Shown here: positions 47,881-58,860 of the stretch, piece after piece
How the letters are laid out: each line of letters starts with the position of its first letter
Position numbering within the stretch: the stretch's first letter is position 1
Assembly: GCF_050908995.1 (NCBI RefSeq)
Contig: NC_135133.1
Location: 8,908,001 to 8,972,000, forward strand
Length of the DNA stretch: 64,000 nt
Origin: Andrena cerasifolii
Taxonomy: Eukaryota > Arthropoda > Insecta > Hymenoptera > Andrenidae
Direction: 5' to 3'
Made by a program: the position numbers and the translations under genes
Notes under the pieces: generated by a model
The model's input: the letters and a program-made list of their open reading frames with translations, nothing else
Databases searched by the model: none
Told to the model about the DNA's origin: nothing

Positions 47881-50204
47881 TGAATTTGGAAGCAATTGAA
47901 TTTCACAGCGGTTTACCTGTTACTTTTCCAACTACGTACAGTCACTTCACTTGCGAAGACATGGGCGAAGAACATTCATTTTTAAAAACATGTGTATGCA
48001 TTTAAAAAATTCAAAGTAATTTCCCTGGCATGTCCTGCATACTTTCATCGAGAAGAAATGAATCTCGTGGCGTTCCACCAAAGATTAAACAATCTTAGAA
48101 CAGTAACAATTTTGCACCTCCATTATTTCCTTCACGACTTTGGAAACAATGTTTCCTGCAGAATTTATATGAAATTCCTGTGCATTAAATATTAAAAGAA
48201 TCTCTCCTCCTACTACAGTAAAAATCCCATAATCTAAAAATGTAGAAAACAACATTTTTATCCCCGGTCAATCAGCTGTCCTCATTCAAAAATTCATTAA
48301 AAACATCTGGCACGATTAGCAAACTAAATTACATCACCCAAGAACCAATATCATAAAACTGTCGTCTCAATGCACCTCATATTCGCTGAATTTACATCGA
48401 TTCATTTTGCCTCGAAAATTCCATCGCGCTAAAATGCATTTAATTTATAAAATATTAATCGAGCCCCTTTGACCTGTAACGACACAGAAACCAATTATAT
48501 TTATGAAACCACTGAGTTATTCCGATCGTGTCTTTTATTGAAACGTTTAATAAAATCATAAACACTCTTTCATCGTGTGACGGTCTACCAATGAGATGCA
48601 CGCACGACCCACCAAATTCGCATCCCCTATCGACTGAAAAATATCGTAATCGTGCATACTTAATCAGCGGACGATCATCGTCACCATTCCCCCCGTCTAT
48701 TTCGAGATTGATTCCCCATCGATGAAAATAAGCGTGAAGGACGTGTCACGGCCTTCCATCGTCCTAATAAACCGTGGATCGTGCATGGATCACCGGTGTT
48801 CTCTGAATGTCCGGCCATCAAGTGAGCAGCCATGGGTAAAATGGACGGCAACCAATGCTGCTTCTCGAGGATACGAAAATCGAAGCAGGCGAGAGAGTTT
48901 CGCGACGTGCATCGTTCAACGTGGCCGAATATTCACGAACCATTGGGGCTTTTTGTTAAGTAAATTACAGAAAGAAATAGACGAGCACGTAATGGACTTC
49001 CTACGCGTGGATAATTAGTACCCTCAAAATTCTTCTAAACACAATAATTCCACCAGCAGCCATTTCACGCAGAAAAACAAAAGACTTGCAAGAACCTAGA
49101 GACATTTTAACCCACCAATTTCTCGGTTCAAACTACCCCATCACCCGTCATTTCCCCAACACACAGACCATTTGCAAACAACCTCCCCCTGCTCGCTGTG
49201 TGGTTCATTAAAAACGCCTGGAATCCAATTTGCGGGACGGGCATGTAATAAAAATAACGCTCAGGCATAATAATAAAAACGGGAGGTAGAGGTCCATTTA
49301 AATTGAATTAAGCGAGGCCACGAGCTACGCCCACCGTTCAACGTTCCAGCGGGCCTTCTATTTAAAACAACACCGCAATCCGCGATTTATCTCTCGATAG
49401 CCAAAGCAGCTCGCGATATCGCGCCCACGATGGCACGGCTGTCGATCGAGCCGGCGGAACTATCTGCTCGATATTGTATTTACGTCGGAACGAGGGGGTG
49501 GCGCGTTCTACAGTCTCGAGGCGCTCCTCGACGAGCAACAGACCCGCGGGGAGGGTCGAAGAACGAGATATCGCGAGTTCGGGCGAGGGAAGGTGAGAGG
49601 AGCCAGGCTCGACAGGTTGGAGAGTTGGCAGAGAGCCTGTACAATGCTCCCATTGTACCAGGAACTCCATTAGCGACTCCCTGGCTGCGCACAGGCGTGT
49701 GGGGGTGAGTCGAAGGGGATGAAAAATTGGAGAGAGACAATGAGTGGTGGAATCGTGGAAAGAAATTTGCCTGTAACCCCTTGGAGGGTGCTCGTACGTG
49801 CGTCACCCTTCGCTGCGTTATTTATTGTGGGTTCAGTGTGATCGCGGGGGGTACACGGAGGTCGCGTGTCCTTGGATTCTTCGGTGATCGAACGAAATGG
49901 TTTTTGGATGATGGGAAGGGAGATTGTTTGTGCAGGTGTTTGGTTGTGGGCTATGCTCTTGTAAGTGGCAAATGCTGGAGTACTTGAGGAGCTGGGGTTT
50001 GGGTGCTTTGATAGGTGAAGTACTGCAAGAGGTTCGATAGTAATTTAGGTGATTAGGAATCCTGGTACTATCTCCTTTTTCTGTTGTATAATGGATGATG
50101 ATTCTTCAATTTTGGCGATCACGGGAAGGGACACTGATAATTCCAGAATTTTCACTCGTTGTTTTAAGATAGTGAAATGAAATTTTAAGATTCAGAAGTG
50201 ATTT
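47881..50204. other. Non-coding stretch, CpG-rich at about 49320-49870
   Basis: No gene recognised. In the CpG-rich part three frames on both strands are open together (49362-49670, 49430-49708, 49480-49806). The frame 48722-49018 (98 codons) has no domain or flanking splice signals that I trust. Confidence 0.4.
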
Positions 50205-50417
50205 ATATACCACAGTGATTCCCAACCAGTGAGTCGCGAAGTGTTTTTTGTGGGGTCGCCACGGTTTTTAATTCTTTTTTTTTACATTATTAAGTTAGGA
50301 TTATATTCTGAAATTCCTATTTTTAATGTGTTTTCTTTACCTTATTAAATTTACCTTGTTTGAATATAATAGAAGGGGATCGCGACTCAAAACAGGTTTG
50401 GAAATACTGATATGCCC
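50205..50417. mobile_element. hAT MITE (197 bp) with 8-bp target duplication
   Basis: The element 50213-50409 begins cagtgattcccaaccagtga and, reversed from the right, cagtatttccaaacctgttt, both leading into gagtcgcga. This CAGTGNTTCCCAACC...GTCGCGA arrangement is typical of hAT non-autonomous elements. Flanking octamers atatacca (50205-50212) and atatgccc (50410-50417) agree at 6 of 8. The reverse-strand frame 50337-50786 runs through one end and is not a gene. Confidence 0.75.
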
Positions 50418-51932
50418 AATTGAGAGTATGTATTGATATAGAGATTTCAAATTTAAATATAGCTCTGCTTTTCGAAGTAATTTTACGCTTATAAAAGCGA
50501 CTGAAATTCCAAGTGCTTTCCTCGTCGCCAAGCACTGGACTTGCAGAGAATTCGACGTAGTTGTGGCTAGTGTTGCTAACATCTTTGACAGCACCCCCTT
50601 GTATAGAACGTGAAAGGGGATTACAGGCGCTGTGGTCAAACAATCATTAGCAGTCAGCAACAGCAACCACAGAAGTTCAATCGACAAATAATAGTTGATC
50701 GCCAACAATTGAACTGTTCCTCTTCCTTTGCCTCTCAGAGATTGCTGAAGCCCTCGAGCGGTGTTCCTTAACCCTTCATCCTCCACAGACTAAATTACCT
50801 TTGTGTCGGATGGTCAGTCTATTTGTTCTTAGATACGAAAGCAAGAGATTCTTTGCTACTTGTTTAAAGAATTTCAAAATATGAAATATGAGCTTCTAAT
50901 AACCTTATAATATCTCAGAATATTTTTAGTCACGTTATTATAAAAGAAATGGCTGCTTCTCTAAGGACAGTATAGATACGTCTGGCGTCGAAATTTAGTG
51001 CTTAATTGAATTTCTGCTAAGTGAATGTCGTGTAAGAAGAACAGCTTGTAATGTAGTGTAAATGGCTTGGTTTAAATTTAATTTATAACCTCGTGGCCAT
51101 TCTTGCTCCCCAGTGAATACCCAGAACTTCTGGATTGTTCAGGACCATGCAATTTTAGTGCTAACTACTTCTGATATGAGTCACCCTCGCCCAGCATTGA
51201 TCGTGAATTTTCATTAGCGACATTTTAATCGAATTATGGAGTAATGGCAACCATTTAAAGTTCCACCCAGTTTTACGCATCACGTATAACAATTCGCCTT
51301 TGCTTCACCGTCAAATAGTCTGAGCTCTAAACAGACTCGAACAAAAACAGCACTTGATCTTAAATATTTTTATTTTTCACGCTGTAATTTTGAACGTCGC
51401 ATTGTCAATCCTTCCCACGTTATTCTCATAGCATTCATTTACAAAGAGGATAATCGGGGTACTAAATCTCATAAAAGTTCTGCACGCTACACTTTCTCGG
51501 GGCCATTTACGTTGTGGAAGTTGTAATTAGTTTTGTAATACCGCGATTACATGCAAATAGGTAACCCACTCTATTACATTTAACTTGGTGTAAAATTGAA
51601 TGCGATGATGTAAATTAATGGACCACTTCAACGTAGAACAGCGAGGAGCCTCTTGAGACTGAGGGCTGACTATAAACGATCTCTACTACTTGGACTCTAA
51701 ATCTACTTTGCACAGAAGCTATGATAGAATGAGCATGATTTTAATTTTAGGAAAAACGTAATTTCTATTTGCTTCGATGTAATTTTCTACATTCCTAATC
51801 TCCAACTAGTTTAATAATGCAAACAATGGTACACGTGGTGGACCGCAGTGTGGTACTAACGAAATACTCTGATAAATGGGAATTACTCCACCTTGGGTTG
51901 GAATAATTTTGTGAAAGGGGGAAGAATGTCCA
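50418..51932. other. Non-coding stretch
   Basis: AT-rich unique sequence, no gene recognised. It may be intron or upstream region of the candidate exons that follow. Confidence 0.45.
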
Positions 51933-51974
51933 GTGCTCTGGCTGGGAATCTTTATGCTAGAGATATGCATACAG

Positions 51975-52220
51975 GAGTGTATGCGTACACATAAAAGCAT
52001 TCTTCGGCCACTATTCAGCATTCTGGACGATCCAGAGGAACGTTTCCCGGATTATGCAGAAATATATTCCATCGTACTGGTGCCACTGGATTTAAAAATG
52101 AAGAATAAAGGAAACCCCATGGTTGAAGACCCCATGGAATTCGTTACACCACAAATAAAGAGATACATGTACACAATTAACCCTTCAGTTGACCAAAAAT
52201 ATTCAATACTCGCTTATTAA
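51975..52220 (+). CDS. Candidate terminal exon, product unknown
   Basis: The reading frame, open from at least 51933, ends at TAA 52218-52220. A possible acceptor atgcatacag|gag sits at 51974/51975. The translation is soluble and of mixed composition: HKSILRPLFSILDD near its start, then EERFPDYAEIYSIVLVPLDL, ending in DQKYSILAY. It looks more protein-like than other frames here, but no domain is recognised and length is short (about 80 codons). Its own stop means it cannot simply be spliced in frame to the exon at 52547 unless a missed donor exists. It could belong to a separate gene, be the last exon of one, or be chance. Confidence 0.25.
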   Translation, partial: ECMRTHKSILRPLFSILDDPEERFPDYAEIYSIVLVPLDLKMKNKGNPMVEDPMEFVTPQIKRYMYTINPSVDQKYSILAY

Positions 52221-52546
52221 TAAGAAATAATATTAATCAGAGTAATTTCATCGTCACGAACTAGAAATGTTGGCTCATTCTGACCCATAACATAATTCCA
52301 CTCGCACAATTTCCATAATTACATTGTAATCTCATCACCCAAAGTCCTCATTTTTTAAATCAGCCATGTTAACAACTAACATAAGTAGCTTCACTTGTGT
52401 CCAAAATAATAATAAAATAACAGTGCAAAATTGATATAAGCTAGCCTAAACAATAACAAATATGTGAGCTATAAATCGCTGCAAATAAATCACTCCAAAG
52501 GTTGAATAAATTCAAATCTACCTGACACTAGCTAACGTTTCTCTGA

Positions 52547-52932
52547 ATGGGGTCGAAAATATTCACAGAGCGGGACTTCTATCGATTCAAAGGAACGGTG
52601 GTGGAACAAGTGATGGAGGAAATGGCAATGGCAGGTTGGCCTTCGATTTACGTAAATCGAACGCGAAACGTGAACCATTCGGACATCTTTTGCACGGAGT
52701 GTGACGCAAACGACGTCCCTCAGACAGAGGCTGGAGCTATGTACGCAACAGTGGGGCATTTGCATAAAAAAATGCGGGATAAAGTCTCTTTGCAAAAGTA
52801 TTCCCATAATCTAACCCTCAAAGAGTCTCCGGTTCTTTTGGAACGATTGCATCCTCTGCCAGTGACCCTTGAACTCCTGGAGAACGCGTGGAATTCGGAG
52901 AGGGCTGGTGTAACGTGTCCTCGAAGGCAAAC
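52547..52932 (+). CDS. Candidate protein-coding exon, product unknown
   Basis: An open frame starts at ATG 52547 (preceded directly by a stop) and runs to 52932, where the consensus donor AAC|GTAAGA interrupts it; read through, it would hit a stop one codon later. Alternatively the exon starts at 52569 behind ttcacag. The ~129 residues have balanced composition: FTERDFYRFKGTVVEQVMEE near the start, an FCTEC pair of cysteines at about residue 49, and LERLHPLPVTLELLENAW near the end. No signal peptide or membrane segment is seen. I recognise no family. No downstream partner exon was identified. Confidence 0.45.
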
Positions 52933-53421
52933 GTAAGAATACTTTCCCTGGAAGACGTAGAAGTCGTTGTTCTATGTAAAGCACTCTGAGTACGAGTTCT
53001 TTGGCCCATTCTTCTGGTTGAAATTCAAGTGTCTTGAGGAATAGACTTGGAGTTCGTGGAAAGAGTCGACACGAAGGATTTGTGAATATTCTTTTTCAAT
53101 TAATGCAAGTGTTCTTAGAGAAGTTTCTTGGAAGGGGAATTTTCGTTCCTCTTTGGCTTGGGACTTTCCGATTCTGAGTCTCTCTGATATGATTTTTAGT
53201 TAAACAAATATCCATAGGAAGACATAATCGATTCAATTGATCCTCAACTTTTTGTATTGAAAAACAAAAAGTAATATTATTTATTGGTGTTCAGATAAAT
53301 TATGACACTCATGCCACTACCTCCTAAAATCAGTAGTCTAAATGTTATTTCAATCAGCCCTTCTCTCGCAACACTTCACGCACTTACCCCCAGAATTTGT
53401 ATAAGTGTCATCCAAGGAGAC
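52933..53421 (+). other. Probable intron start or intergenic sequence
   Basis: Begins with the GTAAGA donor of the candidate exon. Nothing further recognised. Confidence 0.35.
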
Positions 53422-53821
53422 TAACACAGGACAGTCCCGAAATGGCAATCGCTGATTTTGATCAAGCTTTATGATGTGGTCCACGTGATAATATTTTTGA
53501 TACGTATTTTCTTTTATCGACCATCCTCCATGTTTATGGGATGAAAACAGCCCCCAAAGTTGGAGGTCGAAAACATATTTTCAGGAATATCACAGAAACT
53601 GTTTACATAGCTGAATTCGTTGTTTAAAAATACACAATTTTGCAATTCAAATTGTTCGCCTGTGCGAAATAGTTTTCTACCCCAACTTTGAGGGCTGTTT
53701 TCGCCCCTTCAACATGCCCAATGACTGATAAAAAACAAACACACGTCCAACATTTTCACGAGGACTATTAATATGTTTCACAAAAATCAGCGATTTGCAC
53801 TTTCACGACTGTTCCTTGCTA
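53422..53821. mobile_element. 394-bp palindromic element, TAA-type family (copy C)
   Basis: The element runs 53425-53818. The left end cacaggacagtcccgaaatg follows ctaa; the right end gactgttccttg precedes ctag. Arms of about 180 bp carry gggatgaaaacagcccccaa and, mirrored, ttgagggctgttttcgcccc, blocks also present in copy A (gagtgaaaacaaccctt and its mirror). The left end combines features of copy A (ggcaatcg...gattttgat) and copy B (cccgaa). The target duplication is only partly preserved. Confidence 0.65.
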
Positions 53822-54050
53822 GTTTCTTTCAGAGTTGGGCCTCAACTAAATATAAAATTATTTAAACAACAGATCGAATAAAAGTGACTTTCGCTCCAGA
53901 TTATTTGACGAATGAAGTTAATTTTTTCATTCACCGAATGAAGTTAATCCGGAGTCAACTTTATTCGACACATGACGAATAAAATTTTCATCTTTTATTC
54001 GTTATTCGAAATTCATTTGAATAGAAATTTTGCCCACGTCTGGTTTCTTT
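53822..54050. mobile_element. 213-bp hAT MITE with perfect 8-bp target duplication
   Basis: gtttcttt occurs at 53822-53829 and again, identical, at 54043-54050. Between them the element begins cagagttgggcctcaa and, reversed from its right end, cagacgtgggcaaaat. The interior is AT-rich with repeated gaatgaagttaat and attcg motifs and no coding frame. It inserted directly beside palindromic copy C. The perfect duplication suggests it is one of the younger insertions in the window. Confidence 0.8.
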
Positions 54051-54056
54051 GGATAA

Positions 54057-54151
54057 CCTTTATCGAAACAAATACGCGAAATACTTCCACGAGGACTATA
54101 TCGTACTAAAGTTTCACCGAAATCAGCGATCGGCAGTTCAGACTGTCCCTG
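54057..54151. mobile_element. Right-end fragment of the TAA-type palindromic family (copy D)
   Basis: tttatcgaaacaaatacg, cgaggactat, tttcaccgaaatcagcgat and gactgtccctg occur in the same order as in the last ~95 bp of copy C (gataaaaaacaaacacacg, cgaggactatt, tttcacaaaaatcagcgat, gactgttccttg). The sequence after the end reads ataag, so a TAA flank may remain. The left part is missing. Confidence 0.65.
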
Positions 54152-54550
54152 ATAAGAAGAAAAAGCAACTTCCCCCCAACTTCCATCGCTAATAAACGTT
54201 TCCCCTTAGGTATCCCCGCAAACGACACGAGATTAGCCATGCATTCGCATGAAATGCATGCAAATCGGCCGACATTGGATCTCTACGATCAGCAGCGAGG
54301 TCTATCACGCGATAAAAGGGCGTTCTCTTCTATTTACGACTATCCTCCCCAGGAAATCGAGATTAACGAGCGATAGGGCCGCCGGCGAATCATCCAGGGC
54401 ACTCTTCATTGGTCCCCTGCCGCGGACTTGCCGAGGAATTCGAAACGACAAGGGACTTAACCGCAGAATAATTCTCCCCGATCGATATCGCCTTTGTTCT
54501 AGAAAACTTAAACCCCCGCGATTCTCGATGCCCGCGGCGGTTACTCCCGC
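54152..54550. other. Non-coding stretch, CpG-rich from 54250
   Basis: Open frames on both strands (54249-54590, 54305-54607) coincide with high CpG. No domain seen. Confidence 0.4.
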
Positions 54551-54572
54551 GGGGGGGGCGGGGGGGGGAGGA
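54551..54572. repeat. Poly-G tract with quadruplex potential
   Basis: G8, C, G9, A, then GG: almost 20 consecutive guanines on the top strand in CpG-rich DNA. Such runs are also prone to sequencing error, so the exact length should be treated with care. Confidence 0.85.
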
Positions 54573-55130
54573 ATATCTGTTTCCCTTTGACGTGGCACGA
54601 GAAACATGCCGGAATCGCTGCCAGCCGAATCAGATAGCGTCCATAAATTTCGCGCGACCGAATACGCCGCGGCGCAGCCGATTGCAGCGGTAAAGAAGTC
54701 GCATCGACGGCATAAAGAGACGGGGATATCGGTTTTCGATAGAGCGGCGTGGAAATGAATTCGCGTTGTAATCGGTGTATCGAATCGACGCCGGGACGCG
54801 TCCCTCTTGGACGTCGCGTCGATGGCGGAGAGCAGTGCCTCCGCCGGGCTGCGGGATTCCTCGCCGCCATCTTCATTTCTAGCGGCAGATTTGCAAGGGG
54901 ATGCTTTCAGGTGTCCGCCTCCGGGTGTTGTGGTTTTCAGATATGTTTTAGGGGATCGAGAAATAACAAGTAGGTGTGTGTTTTTTTTTATTTTGGTGTT
55001 GTTTCACTTTAAGAGGTATGAAAGTTCCTATTGTTAATTTTACAAATATTGTAACATTTTGTATATCAAGTATTTACAGAGGTATGCCAAGTTTTTATTT
55101 AAATACAAATTTCGAATAACGAATAAAAGC
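54573..55130. other. CpG-rich then AT-rich non-coding stretch
   Basis: 54573-54950 is CpG-dense with chance open frames in several phases. After 54960 it becomes AT-rich. Confidence 0.4.
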
Positions 55131-55569
55131 TAACAAGGGAACATCCCGAACCTGGAATTTTAGAAAAATCTGAAACTTTGGGCATATGTACAGAATTTCC
55201 TCCTAATTACAACGCAATTTTTGTTTGCTGCCCAAATTCACTCCAAGGGGGTGTAATTGACCGCTGAAAATTCAGTTATTTGCCGATTCTGTGTTATAAC
55301 TCGTGAACTGTAAAATATTTTTTTTCGCCAAATGATAGATCTAATTAAAAGAAGTAACTTTTGTCTTGAAACTTTTTTTCTATCGCTTACACTTCGCGAG
55401 CTATAACACAAAATCGGAAAATAGCCGAATTTTCAAGGGTTCATTTCACCCCCTTCGAGTGAATTTGGGCAGCAAACAAAAATTGCGTTGTAATCAGGAG
55501 AAAATCCCCTACATACTCACAAAGTTTCAGAATTTTTTGAATTTTCGGGTTCGGGATCTTCTCTTGTAA
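55131..55569. mobile_element. 433-bp palindromic element with TAA target duplication (copy B)
   Basis: The element 55134-55566 is flanked by TAA at 55131-55133 and 55567-55569. The ends caagggaacatcccgaacc and, reversed, caagagaagatcccgaaccc lead into arms of about 200 bp with landmarks attacaacgcaatttttgtt, tgctgcccaaattcact and gtgttataactcg, all mirrored on the right. The loop is about 60 bp. It shares the first 11 bases of its end and its duplication type with copy A, but the interior differs, so it is a separate subfamily. The frame 55366-55569 lies wholly within the right arm. Confidence 0.8.
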
Positions 55570-58500
55570 GAAAATTATTTGTCATGCGTCAAATAGAGTT
55601 AACCCAGGTTAACTTTAATTAAATAATTTTTTATTTAGTCAATGCAGAACTCTGAGTATTTATACCAGATTTTATTCAACAGAATGTTATAATATTCTTT
55701 AAACTAACAATAGGGATTATTGCACCTCTTCTTATGACTTTCGAGGGGTGGTTTCAGCCCCTAAGTATGCGAACGGGCAATTTGAAAACCCCAAGGTGAC
55801 TTAGTTTTTGCTATGAAGAACAGTATTTCAGAAATCTTTGCCGTCGTTCTATGTTGCCCATCTAACACAGACAAACTTTAGTTAATAACTTTTGTTACCA
55901 CGTCTTCCTAAACGATTCGAAAATCGTGCGTACTGTTAGAGCGAACACCCTGTCTGTATTTGTTCGAGTATAAAAGTAGAAGGTTATCTGTAGAAGCTGT
56001 TAGAATTTTCTGAAATTCCACATTCATTTCTGTGTAACGGAGGCTAGCTCGCGTTTATTCTTCCTCTTTCGACGTAGCGCAACATGTTCCCTTTACAAGT
56101 TCCTCGGTAGATCATTTAACGAGCACATTCACTCGGCGAGGCCTGAACTACCGAGTGTCTAAGAACGTCGGTGAGCTTTCTGTTCCAACAGGTGGTAGTC
56201 GAGCAAGAACTAGCAAACCAGCACCAGATTCCTCTATTGTAGCTTCGAACAGTAGTTGTAATTAATGAATAATGAAGTGACAAGTTATAGTCTTCTTGGC
56301 AATTCTAAAGAACAATACAAGGTGAACGGTACAGAAGATAGGAAACGAAGACCGCATACTTTCTCGATTAGAAGAAAGCTTTTGGATTAAAAAGAGGTGA
56401 AGCACTCTGAAAGGCAGGACATCCTACGTCCTACAATTATTGCAAAAAGGATCACTGATATCAAAATATATATCCCCCCTTATTGTAATTCCTCTACTAG
56501 AAGCAGAGATACGAACGACCCTGCAATGGCGTGCACAGAATCAGAATTAAACATTCAAATGAGACTTTCATCGTCCTCTCCTATCCAGTTCGAATCATCG
56601 ATCACCGTTGAAGTTAACCGATACAGCGCTATCGTCGCCTCCGTTCCTTTGTCCGCGTCAGAAATGTAATTTCAATTTCCCCGTTCTCAGGCGCGAGCAC
56701 GTGGTCCCGGGTCATGTAAAATTAATGCAGGGGGATGTAGCTGCCTGCTGAAGCGATCCTCGCTCACCATTTCCCCGAGAAAACAGCGCTAAGCGGAAGA
56801 AGCTTAATCAATAAATACGACGACGAAGAAAACCACGGTTGGGAACTGGGAACGTGCCTCGAGTCTACTATTATTATTATTCATCCCACGAAGGGTGTCG
56901 TTGTTAGGCGCGATAAGCCTGGACGAATTAAACACTGGTCCTTTTAAACCTTCTGGAGCCGTAATCTCCATCATGCTTCACCTAATCAGGGACTCAAAGA
57001 ATTAATGAATAATTTATGCCCTAATTTCCCTAAATAAGGTAAATAAAATTATTAACAGCTCGGTGTATTCAAGGGGAACAAAATGATTGAAAATGTTAGT
57101 CCTCGACACAATGAGTCGATAGAAAGTTAGTCGATTCCCTAGTTTGCGGTAAATTATTGGAGAGCCGAGGAGAAACGTGGTATCTAAAAAATTGGCTTTA
57201 ATTACTTATTGAAAGTGGATTTGATAAGTTTTCGAATTTGATGCCCCTCGAGCTTGTAACTCAATTTCGATCGTGTGCAAGGGACTCTAACTAAGGGGCA
57301 GAAAAGGTGTAAGAATATAAACAGTATTATAAATGACACCCATATAAGAAAATGGGGTTGCCTCTATAAATATGACTCGTATAAAACAGCGCTTTCTTAC
57401 CGAAGTGTACTTTGCTTGAACTTTTATATACAAGGTTGCTGGATCTTATGGGCCAGAGTTACGCGTCGTTTTTAGCGGTTGCAGCAGTGGGAAGTTTGCA
57501 ATTTAATGGGCAGCTTTATCCGCAGAATTTTTCTCCAGCATCCGCAGATTACCAGGGAATTGTCGTTAGGCGGGGCTTCGATCGGGGATTAATTAAAATC
57601 TGGGGGAGGACTTTTCGTGGGGAGACGTTTGGAACAACGTGTGGAGATTTAAAGACTCAGCCCCACGAGCAGTCGTTAAGATAAGGCGGCTGAAGCAAAG
57701 CAGCTTCGCCCTCTATTAGCAGCAAGTTACGTTGGTTCGTTAAAAATTTAATTAAACGAGAATACATCGACGGCTTAAGCGCGGCTCTTTGTCACGCAAC
57801 AGTGTCCAAGTTATCATAGAAAGTCCCTTTCTTCGCGTGCCTTTCCAGAAAATTCGCCCTCCCTTTCGAGTATGTGCGTTCTTACACGGAATCGTTCTTT
57901 ATTTCCCTCCTCCACAGTACTGGAAATATTTATTGCATTACTCCACTACCTGTCTTATTATTACTACCAGAAAAATATAATTGCAAAAGTATGTAGGCCC
58001 CTAGCTTGGCCAGAATAAATTGGAAACGAATCATTTTATCCATCATATTACCCTGAACATTCTGCGTGCCACGTGTGTATTTGAGAGCGATGCAATAAAT
58101 ATTTGCAACTCTGTGTATTTAACATGAAATATAGAAAACGCGAGTATCCAGACAATTTCGGATTTCAGAATTTTTTCCAGCCTCTGTGTGGAATATTCAT
58201 GACGAAATATTTCCAGCGTGTGTATTAATAAATAAAAGCACTTTGCAGCTTTGAGTTATCGGCAATTGATGTAAAATTCAGCGTCCGATTGATCACGCGT
58301 AAAATATCGACGGCAGGGAGATGAACGTGGCAGTCGTTGGAAGGAAAGGGAATTTCTCGCTTTCGAATCCATCGCTGGCGGTATGGTTCGAAAATTGTAC
58401 CGCTTCGAGACGGACGGTCAGAATTTCGAGTTTAATCGAACAGCAGCGGGGCAGGGCTATCGGGTTTTTACTGTATGATAGTTTTTCTCCGTAAAAGCTT

Positions 58501-58805
58501 CTCGCGTTCCCTGTGACTAATTGAATCGGATACATTTCATCAGCGAAACGCGTTCGCGGATTGTTGGCGAAGTACCTCCTCTGCAAATTCTCCAATTACA
58601 ATAGAATTTGGAATTTCTGGCCTTCTAAAGCTGATAATGCTTTGGAACGTGTGAGAATATTGTTATTTAAAACGAAACTTCTATTTTCGTTGCTTTTTGC
58701 TTTACACTTCTGTTGTCTTTTATTGGCTCTTTAAAATATCGTTTCTTACGCCAGTTTCGGATTAATTGAGATCTAGATTGGTGTCAGAGATAAATTAGAC
58801 TACCA
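55570..58805. other. Long non-coding stretch
   Basis: AT-rich with a short ATT run at about 56868-56881. Frames at 56397-56669 and 57275-57684 have no domain. No RNA gene, exon boundary or terminal repeat pair was recognised. Confidence 0.45.
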
Positions 58806-58860
58806 TTAAGGGGGATGCCACTCTGACGGTCGAAAATAAAGGCTATTTTCAGGGCATTCT
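58806..58860. mobile_element. Possible solo end of a TTAA-flanked element
   Basis: ttaagggggatgccactctg begins with TTAA and five G, close to the right end of the 663-bp foldback read in reverse (ttaagggggagcc). No matching opposite end is seen within a kilobase. Confidence 0.3.

Noticed and set aside
50337..50786. 149-codon reverse frame
   Set aside because: It runs through one end of a hAT MITE and has no domain.
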